Assembly (NCBI GenBank): GCA_038203615.1
Contig: JBBRDU010000034.1
Span: 1-27,646 of the forward strand
From: JBBRDU01 sp038203615
GTDB taxonomy: Bacteria; Verrucomicrobiota; Verrucomicrobiia; Chthoniobacterales; UBA10450
Reading direction: 5' to 3'
DNA: 27,646 nt
In this document: positions 14,959 to 21,279 of the stretch, piece after piece
Numbering within the stretch: the first letter of the stretch is position 1
How the letters are laid out: each line of letters opens with the position of its first letter
The notes under the pieces: model-generated
The model's database searches: none
Told to the model about the DNA's origin: nothing
Seen by the model: only the letters and a program-made list of their open reading frames with translations
Program-made: the position numbers and the translations under genes

Positions 14959-15933
14959 TTATTCCTCGCTCTTTTTCTTGGGATGCGTGATGTGTCCGCC
15001 GCTCGAAAAAATGAGTCTATTGGCGATCACTTCGCCGGTCACCCTGGTATTGTGACCACTAATCATGAGGGTGCGCTGCGTCCCGGAAGAATTGTAGGCC
15101 AGCAAGGTGCCATTGAAAACGGCGTCGCCGCCAATCTCGAAGTTCAGCGCGCCGGTCGTCCCAGCGTTGTTGCCCCTGATATTAAATAGCACGTCGGAAG
15201 GCGTGAGGCCGCCCGTGAGAAGGATCTGCGCGCCACCGCCGATGTTGAAGTTGCGGGAAACGTTTAAGACGAATGCTGAGCCGGCCACGCCGTTCAACGT
15301 CAAGATCGCACCCCCCGTCTTGCTCGAGCCACCACCGCCCAACACAAAATCGGTGAGGTTCATCACATACTTGCCGCCGAAAGGAGTGTTATTGAAAAAT
15401 AGCGTTTGGCCTGCGTTTACGGCGTTAATCGAAGTCGGTGATCCCGCGGTGGCGGTGAGGGCCGCGGCCGCATTGGAGACAGCGATCAAAGACGCGACGC
15501 CACTGTTGAGCTGCGTATTGATCGACGTGCTTTGATAACGCGTGCCGGTCAGCGTTCCTCCCGAGTTTGATTCGGTGGAAGTGGTTTGCTCGTAACGATC
15601 GCCTACGACGGTGGCCAGTGCGGAAATCGTGAAAGTGCTGTAGGCACCGGCCAGGGCAATGTTTCCATCGACCTGCGGCGGAGTCGACCCCGGCGGGGCG
15701 CTGATATCGAGCGCGTTGAAGCGTGAACTAGCCGTGCCAGCGCCATAAACGAAAATGGCCCAGTGCGGCGTGGTTCCGCCACTGTACCCGATCCTCCCGG
15801 CATAACCGAGGTCGAGATTGAATTTATTATAAATACCATCGGTCGCGTAGGCCGACCAAACGGTCAAGAGTGAAACGAGCAAAACGGACAAGGCGCGAAC
15901 CTTGGCGTTGATCAGAGGGGGGCAGAGCTTCAT
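14959..15933 (-). CDS. Exported beta-solenoid-like protein, paralogue 3
   Basis: A 324-aa member of the trio and the most diverged. Signal peptide with core LSVLLVSLLTVWSAYA; then an insert-rich first half (HWAIFVYGAG, VDGNIALAGAYSTFTI), and the common second half: ILTLNGVAGSAFVLNVSRNF, ILLTGGLTPSDVLFNIRG, FNGTLLAYNSSG, VTGEVIANRLIF. It ends in a charged tail (THPKKKSEE) instead of HPP.VSSP. The ATG at 15933 follows CGCCCCCA, not a Shine-Dalgarno. An inverted repeat lies 20 nt upstream of the start. Probably the first gene of the minus-strand series, but gaps of 156 and 304 nt separate the members, so each may have its own promoter. Confidence 0.75.
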   Translation of the reverse strand: MKLCPPLINAKVRALSVLLVSLLTVWSAYATDGIYNKFNLDLGYAGRIGYSGGTTPHWAIFVYGAGTASSRFNALDISAPPGSTPPQVDGNIALAGAYSTFTISALATVVGDRYEQTTSTESNSGGTLTGTRYQSTSINTQLNSGVASLIAVSNAAAALTATAGSPTSINAVNAGQTLFFNNTPFGGKYVMNLTDFVLGGGGSSKTGGAILTLNGVAGSAFVLNVSRNFNIGGGAQILLTGGLTPSDVLFNIRGNNAGTTGALNFEIGGDAVFNGTLLAYNSSGTQRTLMISGHNTRVTGEVIANRLIFSSGGHITHPKKKSEE

Positions 15934-15952
15934 TGGGGGCGTATCCTACGGA

Positions 15953-15970
15953 TCGACAAAGAGTTGTCGA
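15953..15970. promoter_or_regulatory. Inverted repeat upstream of paralogue 3
   Basis: TCGACAA-AGAG-TTGTCGA, perfect 7-bp arms, 20 nt upstream of the ATG at 15933. It could be an operator or a 5' leader hairpin; nothing else supports either role. Confidence 0.35.
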
Positions 15971-16038
15971 GGCTAATTCAAACTAAATTCTGCGACATTT
16001 TGGAATATCTACGTGACTAGCCACGAGCCTCTAAATCT

Positions 16039-16047
16039 TGCTATAAT
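16039..16047 (+). promoter_or_regulatory. Extended -10 promoter for the ligase gene
   Basis: TGCTATAAT is a perfect extended -10 element, 78 nt before the ATG at 16125. No good -35 lies at standard spacing, which an extended -10 can tolerate. Confidence 0.45.
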
Positions 16048-16124
16048 CGTGGCCGATCAACCCATCAGTTTCCTGTAACGGCATTGGTCGCATTCATATA
16101 CGGTCAGCATCTTCGTTAGCACCC

Positions 16125-18458
16125 ATGGACCTCTCCAAAAGCGAGAAGATCGCGCCGATTTCATTTCTCGTCATTGCCCTGACCGTGCTCGCTCCGGTCC
16201 TGGGCGGTGCCGCCAAGCTTTGGTGGCAGGCTGCTCTCAGCCTCTCTACCGGTCTGCTTTTTCTGCTCTTTCCACCCCGCAAATCTCTCGGTCTCCTTCC
16301 CCATCTCGCGCTGGCCGGTCTTCTCGCCCTCGCCCTGGCCGGGTTTCTTCCCGCCCACTCTTTTTCCACCCCGCCCTGGCGCAGCGAACTGGCCAGGCTC
16401 GGCCTGCCTCTGCCGGGCACGATGTCGCCACAGCCATGGCTCACCCTGGAAGCCGTCTTCTCCCTGCTTCTCGGATTATCATGGGCTTATTACGTGCTCG
16501 CCCTGGAATGGAGCGGAGAGGCGCGCCGCAAAGCCTGGACCCTCATCGCGGCCACCACGGTGGTCCTCGCCGGTGGCTTGACCGTTTCCTATTTGCTCAA
16601 GCAACACATTCCCTTCTGGCCCGACGTCCCGGAGTTCGGTTTCTTTCCTAACCGAAATCACTCGAGCAACGTCCTCGCGCTCGGCGGCGTTCTCATTTAC
16701 GCCATCGGCCTCCAGCGCCTAAAGGAGCATCGCCCAACCTGGTGGGCCTGGCTGGCCTGTCTCGCTCTGGTTTGCTCGGCTCTCATCCTGAACTATTCTC
16801 GCGCCGGCATCATCCTCTTCTTTGGCGGAACGCTCGCCTGGCACAGCTACTGGCTGATCACCTCCACCGACAAACGCCTGGCCGCGCGAACCTCCGCCGG
16901 TCTTCTTTTCCCCATCGGCATCTTGTTGTTGATCGGCGGCGCGACACTCGCTCGATTCGGCCATGAATCCGGCCAATTTTTCGGCACACATGATGGCAGA
17001 ATCGCCATTTATCGGGATGCGTTTGATCTCCTCCTGCAATCGCCGATCACCGGGATTGGCCTGAACAACTTTGGCGCGATCTTCGCCACGCACCAACGGT
17101 TCTCCGTCGGTCCGGACGTCTCCATTCATCCGGAGAGCGACTGGATGTGGAGCACGATTGAGCTCGGTTGGCTCGCTCCCCTTCTGCTTGCCCTTCTCTT
17201 TTGCTGGTGGGTTTCGCGTTGCTTCCCTTTCGAGCCCGGCACCTTTCGGCTCATGCGCGCGGCTGCGTTGATTTGTGGTTGTGGCTTCGCTCTCCACGCG
17301 TTCTTCGATGTGCCCGGGCACCATCTGGCTGCGCTCTGGCCCGTTCTCCTCCTTGCCGCCACCGCTCTTCATCCACGCCGGCCCTTTCCACCTTCCGCCG
17401 CCATCCCCTGGCTCTTCCGAATTCTCGCGCTCATCCTGATCGGCGCCGGCGGCGGCTGGTTCGCCTCCATTCAGGACGCCAGGAGCTTTCCCACCAGCGT
17501 CACTCTGAACCGCATTCGCGAAAACATCACGCGATCGATCGATCACCAGGAATACGAGAAGGCGCTCGACCTTGCGACCGAAGGTTTAAGAATCTCCCCG
17601 CTCGATTGGGAGTTCTACTTCAAGCGCGGATTCGCCGAGGCCGTGACCTATCACCCGCGCGCCGAAACCTCGCGCGATTTCGCCGCCGCCCAATATCTCC
17701 TGCCGAACTGGCCCGAGCTTTATCTGAAGGAAGGTCAGGTTTGGCTGGGCCTGGGCGAGCCCGACCTGGCCTTCGCCATTTGGCGCCGGGGAATGCAGAT
17801 GAACGCCGTGCTCGCACGAGAACTATTTGAGGGCATCTATCCTCTGGTCCAATCCGATGCCGAAGGGCGCGACCGCTGGCGCGAGCTCGGAGAATCTGTG
17901 CCCGCCTACCGAATGATTTTCCTGCGGAATTCCACGCCCACCGAATTCGCGCTCGAACTTGATCGCATCATGGCGGACGACCCACTGCTCCAATCCTTCA
18001 CACCCGAGGAATTGAACACTCTCTTCCAACTTTGGTCGCAAAATGGAGACAAGCTCACTTTAATCACGGCCCTGCAGCAACACCCCGCCTGGCAGAAAAT
18101 CGCGTGGCGGCAATGGGCCCGCGCCTTGGCCGATCTGCAGGATTACCGGCAAGCCTACGAAACGGTCGTGCAATTTTCCACGCCGCCTACCCTGCCCGCC
18201 ATCGACCCATCGCAGATTCCCCTGCTCGCCGCCCGCTTCCGGATCAGTCGCGATCTCGGTCACGACGGACTCCCGCTCGCCGCCGCGCAGTATCAAAGCG
18301 GCGCCTTGGACGAAGCCTTGCGCACGATCGAGATTGCCTCCACCGACGCCCGTGCCCCGCGCGCCTTGCATTACCTGGCTGCGCAGATCTGGGCGAGCAA
18401 AGGCGACTGGCCCAAAGCCTGGCAATCCATCACCAAGTCCGAGCACGTCTTCGACTAA
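16125..18458 (+). CDS. O-antigen ligase/polymerase-like protein with C-terminal helical repeats
   Basis: A 777-aa inner-membrane protein. Residues 1-455 hold about 11-12 hydrophobic segments with the Wzy_C/O-antigen ligase signature: FFPNRNHSSN (about 178-187), NYSRAGI, GRIAIYRDAFDLLLQSPITGIGLNNFGAIF and HPESDWMWSTIELG. Residues 460-777 are soluble and helical with TPR-like stretches (YEKALDLATEGLRISPLDWEFYFKRGFAEA; ALRTIEIASTDARAPRALHYLAAQIWASKGDWPKAW). The family either polymerises lipid-linked repeat units or ligates glycans to an acceptor; sequence does not tell which. ATG start at 16125; single gene behind an extended -10 promoter, facing the export genes downstream. Confidence 0.86.
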   Translation: MDLSKSEKIAPISFLVIALTVLAPVLGGAAKLWWQAALSLSTGLLFLLFPPRKSLGLLPHLALAGLLALALAGFLPAHSFSTPPWRSELARLGLPLPGTMSPQPWLTLEAVFSLLLGLSWAYYVLALEWSGEARRKAWTLIAATTVVLAGGLTVSYLLKQHIPFWPDVPEFGFFPNRNHSSNVLALGGVLIYAIGLQRLKEHRPTWWAWLACLALVCSALILNYSRAGIILFFGGTLAWHSYWLITSTDKRLAARTSAGLLFPIGILLLIGGATLARFGHESGQFFGTHDGRIAIYRDAFDLLLQSPITGIGLNNFGAIFATHQRFSVGPDVSIHPESDWMWSTIELGWLAPLLLALLFCWWVSRCFPFEPGTFRLMRAAALICGCGFALHAFFDVPGHHLAALWPVLLLAATALHPRRPFPPSAAIPWLFRILALILIGAGGGWFASIQDARSFPTSVTLNRIRENITRSIDHQEYEKALDLATEGLRISPLDWEFYFKRGFAEAVTYHPRAETSRDFAAAQYLLPNWPELYLKEGQVWLGLGEPDLAFAIWRRGMQMNAVLARELFEGIYPLVQSDAEGRDRWRELGESVPAYRMIFLRNSTPTEFALELDRIMADDPLLQSFTPEELNTLFQLWSQNGDKLTLITALQQHPAWQKIAWRQWARALADLQDYRQAYETVVQFSTPPTLPAIDPSQIPLLAARFRISRDLGHDGLPLAAAQYQSGALDEALRTIEIASTDARAPRALHYLAAQIWASKGDWPKAWQSITKSEHVFD

Positions 18459-18535
18459 CGAATTAGGAAAGCTCGCTCCAGCGAGTCGGCCCGTGAGCGG
18501 ACAGGAAGACGCGAAAAGAAATGAGACAGGATGAA

Positions 18536-18572
18536 CAGGTCCGCCCAGGGACGGACTCGCCGTGACGAGATT
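18536..18572 (+). repeat. REP-like unit, left arm of inverted pair
   Basis: 37-nt unit with core GGACTCGCCGTGACGAG; its reverse complement recurs at 18673-18709 with 3 mismatches, so the 174-nt segment could fold into a long cruciform. Further copies are at 27233-27269 (near identical, minus) and, diverged, 21191-21220. Confidence 0.75.
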
Positions 18573-18633
18573 TTACAGGATTAGAAATCCGCGATTCTAA
18601 TTTCTTCTCTACTTTCTACTTTCTAAATTCTAA

Positions 18634-18727
18634 TTTCTACTTCGTCTTCCCCGGGTCCCAAAAAATCGGGCTAATCTCACCACGGCGAGTCCGTCCCTTG
18701 GCGGACCTGTCTAGTTTCCCTCTTCCC
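18634..18727 (-). repeat. Long dispersed repeat, copy 1 (contains right REP arm)
   Basis: Near identical to 27191-27290: the shared part includes GTCCCAAAAAATCGGGCT, CACGGCGAGTCCGTCCC and TTGGCGGACCTGTCTAG, with a one-base difference in a C run, and both run into CGCAAT words. The REP-like unit at 18673-18709 is inside it. Confidence 0.8.
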
Positions 18728-18934
18728 CATTCCGCAATTCGTAATCCGCAATTCCAATCTCTCCTTTCTCCTTTCGAAGCCATTTCAGCGTGTCAGCTTT
18801 TCTCTTTCTCCCCGCCACCTTCCCTATTTCAGCTTTCAGTTGTCAACTTTTCAGCTTTTCTCTTTCTCCCCGCCACCGTGGCGGACCTCCGGGACGTCGC
18901 CAGCGCCCTCCTCTGGTACGCCTTTCGCTTTGCT

Positions 18935-18964
18935 CTGACTCGGTTTGTCCTCAACCCTTATAAT
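18935..18964 (+). promoter_or_regulatory. Probable promoter of the export operon
   Basis: -35 CTGACT (18935-18940), 18-nt spacer, -10 TATAAT (18959-18964), which would start transcription near 18971, about 23 nt before the first possible start codon of the beta-barrel gene. Confidence 0.5.
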
Positions 18965-18993
18965 CGCTAGAAAACTGCACCCCGTTAGAGAGG

Positions 18994-20445
18994 GTGTTTA
19001 CTTATTGTCGGGACTGGGTTAATGCGCTCACCTTATTTCTGCCCCTCCCCAAACTTTCCGCCTTGAAGTCGCCCCACCGAACGCCATTCCTTTTCATCCG
19101 GAACGCCGCCGCCCTCGCAGGTTGGTTCCTGCTCGCCTCTTCGGCCTTCAGCCAGGTCGCGATCGAGTCGCCCGCCTTCACCGAGCCGTCTGCGCCTGTC
19201 ATCACCGCCAGCGAAGCCGAAGCGCTCCGGTCAGAGCCTCCGCCCAGCGCCGCGCCGGCTAGTATCTCCCCGGCCGCTTCCCCCGCCGGTCCGGAAGTCT
19301 CGATGAACGGCCGGCCCGTCGCGGAAACACCGCGCCGTTTTCAATACTCCCTTTCCGCCACCGTGCGCGGCGTCTACGACGACAACATCAACATCAACTC
19401 TTTCAATCGCCTCTCCGATTACTATGTCGCGATCGAACCAGTCATCACTTTCGGTCTGGGCAGCGCCGATGCCGATTCCAATAATTCGCTCTCCTTTATT
19501 TATCGGCCCAGCATTTTCCTGTTCGCCGATAATTCGCAGAACGATTCCGTGCAGCATCTTATCCGTCTGCAGGCCACCCATCGCTTTGGCCATCTTTCCG
19601 TGGCTCTTTCGCAGGATGCGCAGATTCTTGATGGCCAGAATCTGAACAGCATTTCCGACCCGACCGGCCATCAAGCCAATATCGATGTGGGCGCCCGTTC
19701 CCGTCACCAGATTTACACGAGCGGCTTGAGCGGCTCCTACGACCTGACCGGAAAATTATTCCTGAGCAGCGCGGGCACGCTCGCCATCGATCACTACTCC
19801 ACCACCCAGATCAGTTCCCAGGTCTATTCCGGCAATCTCTTTCTCAACTACATCTACAGCGATAAACTGACGGTCGGCCTCGGCGGCACCGGCGGTTACA
19901 ACACCACCGACAGCATGGGCGCGATCCATAACGATCAGACCTTCGAGCAAGCCAATGTCCGCCTCAGTTACAGCGCCACCGCCAAGATCAGTCTGAGCGC
20001 TTCCGGGGGCATCGAGTTCCGTCAATCCAACGGCGGCGCCAGCGAAAATATTTCACCGGTCTACGAGCTGGCCGCCAGTTATCAGCCCTTCGATGGCACT
20101 TCTCTCTCCGTCAGTGGCAGCCGGCGCACCATGAATTCCGCCGTCTTCGTTGGACAGGATTTCGCCGAGACCACCATCAACGCCACCGTCCGCCAGCGTT
20201 TCATGCAACGCTTCTTCTTTGGCCTGGCCGCCGGTTACACCAACTCCGATTACTTCAGCACGATCAACGGCCTCTCCGCCACTCGCACCGATAACTACTA
20301 TTATATAGAGCCATCGGTCGATATGAACATCACCCGCTTCTGGACGGCCGGCGCTTATTACCTGCACCGGCAGGACTCCAGCTCGTTTGCCTTCTTCAGC
20401 TTCGGCAACAACCAGGTCGGCGTCCGCACCTCTCTCACGTTTTAG
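18994..20445 (+). CDS. Outer-membrane beta-barrel protein of the EPS locus
   Basis: Up to 483 aa. After a signal sequence (FIRNAAALAGWFLLASSAFSQ) and a Pro/Ala-rich linker to about residue 110, the rest is alternating beta-strand sequence with aromatic girdles (FQYSLSATVRGVYDDNININ, SVSGSRRTMNSAVFVGQDF, YYIEPSVDMNI) ending in VGVRTSLTF, the terminal aromatic of an outer-membrane barrel. It resembles the beta-barrel porin 2 group found in exopolysaccharide loci, where such proteins are thought to form or assist the export pore. The start is uncertain: GTG 18994 has AGAGAGG too close, and a TTG at 19063 (LKSPHRTPF) would also give a good signal peptide. It is followed after 35 nt by the Wza-type gene. 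Confidence 0.8.
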   Translation: MFTYCRDWVNALTLFLPLPKLSALKSPHRTPFLFIRNAAALAGWFLLASSAFSQVAIESPAFTEPSAPVITASEAEALRSEPPPSAAPASISPAASPAGPEVSMNGRPVAETPRRFQYSLSATVRGVYDDNININSFNRLSDYYVAIEPVITFGLGSADADSNNSLSFIYRPSIFLFADNSQNDSVQHLIRLQATHRFGHLSVALSQDAQILDGQNLNSISDPTGHQANIDVGARSRHQIYTSGLSGSYDLTGKLFLSSAGTLAIDHYSTTQISSQVYSGNLFLNYIYSDKLTVGLGGTGGYNTTDSMGAIHNDQTFEQANVRLSYSATAKISLSASGGIEFRQSNGGASENISPVYELAASYQPFDGTSLSVSGSRRTMNSAVFVGQDFAETTINATVRQRFMQRFFFGLAAGYTNSDYFSTINGLSATRTDNYYYIEPSVDMNITRFWTAGAYYLHRQDSSSFAFFSFGNNQVGVRTSLTF

Positions 20446-20480
20446 TTGCGCGGAAACAGGACTGGGTTGACGTCATCATC

Positions 20481-21128
20481 ATGAGAACGGTTCTCCTCCC
20501 TCTGGTCGCTTTGCTTCCCCTCACCTTGCTGGCGCAATCGCCCGGGCCGGCCCAGGCCGCGGATTCGCAGCAGCAGCGCTCCGCTTCTTCCTCTTCCGGC
20601 AACGCTGCGCCCTCGGTCGCGACCCTGAGCGCACCGACTGGTTATGTCTTGAGCCCGAACGACCAGGTAGCGGTCGAAGTGTTCGGCGAAGACGATCTGC
20701 GCACGAACGGCCGTCTCAACGGCGAAGGAAACCTGAGCGTCCCGCTGCTCGGCTCGATTCATCTCGGCGGCATGACCCTGGGCCAGGCCGCTTCGCGCCT
20801 CACCGAACTTTACGGCCGCGATTATCTGGTCAACCCGAAGGTCAACGTCATGCTCATCGGTTACGCCAAACGGCGCTTCACCATGCTCGGGCAAATCAAT
20901 CGGCCCGGCAGCTATGAAATGCCCGACGGCAGCCCCGAAGGAATCGATCTGCTCGAAGCCATCGCCATGGCCGGCGGTTACACCCGCATCGCCGCTCCTG
21001 AAAAAGTCAGCGTCCGGCGCGGCAACCAGGTCCTGCGCGTCGACGCCAAACGCCAGGCGCGCGGAGGCAACAGTGCCTTCCAGGTCCAGCCCGGCGACAC
21101 CGTCACCGTCGGCGAAAGCATCTTTTAA
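20481..21128 (+). CDS. Short Wza-type polysaccharide export protein
   Basis: A 215-aa periplasmic/outer-membrane export protein. Signal peptide MRTVLLPLVALLPLTLLAQ without a lipobox Cys, low-complexity Ser/Gln stretch to about residue 45, then the Poly_export domain (GYVLSPNDQVAVEVFGEDDL, GNLSVPLLGSIHLGGMTL, LVNPKVNVML) and one SLBB-like domain (RFTMLGQINRPGSYEM, DLLEAIAMAGGYTRIA, FQVQPGDTVTVGE). E. coli Wza has about 380 residues with more domains and a C-terminal helix that crosses the outer membrane; that part is missing, so the neighbouring beta-barrel probably supplies the pore. ATG 20481; cotranscribed with the upstream gene. Confidence 0.9.
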   Translation: MRTVLLPLVALLPLTLLAQSPGPAQAADSQQQRSASSSSGNAAPSVATLSAPTGYVLSPNDQVAVEVFGEDDLRTNGRLNGEGNLSVPLLGSIHLGGMTLGQAASRLTELYGRDYLVNPKVNVMLIGYAKRRFTMLGQINRPGSYEMPDGSPEGIDLLEAIAMAGGYTRIAAPEKVSVRRGNQVLRVDAKRQARGGNSAFQVQPGDTVTVGESIF

Positions 21129-21279
21129 AAGCTGAAACACTGAAAACGGAAAAGCTGAAATTTCGCGCTAATGTTCTGACCTCCGACCTCTTCGCCAACG
21201 GACGAAGTCGCCGTGGCGACCGACGTCTGAACTTTCTACTTTCTAAATTCTACGTTCTAATTCCTCTGACCTCTGGAAC
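21129..21279. repeat. Repeat-filled gap between wza-like and wzc-like genes
   Basis: Contains 'AAAAGCTGAAA' words (21127-21165), a diverged REP-like unit TTCGCCAACGGAC (21191-21203) with hairpin GTCGCC-GT-GGCGAC (21207-21220), and a 'TTTCTACTTTCTAAATTCTA' stretch (21234-21253). The same 13-nt TTCGCCAACGGAC core lies within the repeats at 26355 and 27112. Confidence 0.65.

Larger units (their letters stand above)
18459..18993. other. 535-nt repeat-filled gap before the export genes
   Basis: No supportable gene; an open frame at 18698-18970 is only translated repeats. Contents in order: hairpin CTCGCT-CC-AGCGAG at 18472-18485; a REP-like unit at 18536-18572 with an inverted copy at 18673-18709; 'TTTCTACTTTCTAAATTC' low-complexity DNA near 18609-18640; a long repeat at 18634-18727 that recurs at 27191-27290; 'TTTCAGCTTTTC' words near 18785-18860; and a promoter at 18935-18964. 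Confidence 0.65.

Noticed and set aside
16719..17546. 275-codon open frame antisense to the ligase gene
   Set aside because: Low-complexity charged translation on the wrong strand of a convincing membrane protein gene.
18698..18970. 90-codon frame before the beta-barrel gene
   Set aside because: It is the translation of repeat words (CGCAATCCGCAATTCC, TTTCAGCTTTTC) and has no ribosome binding site.
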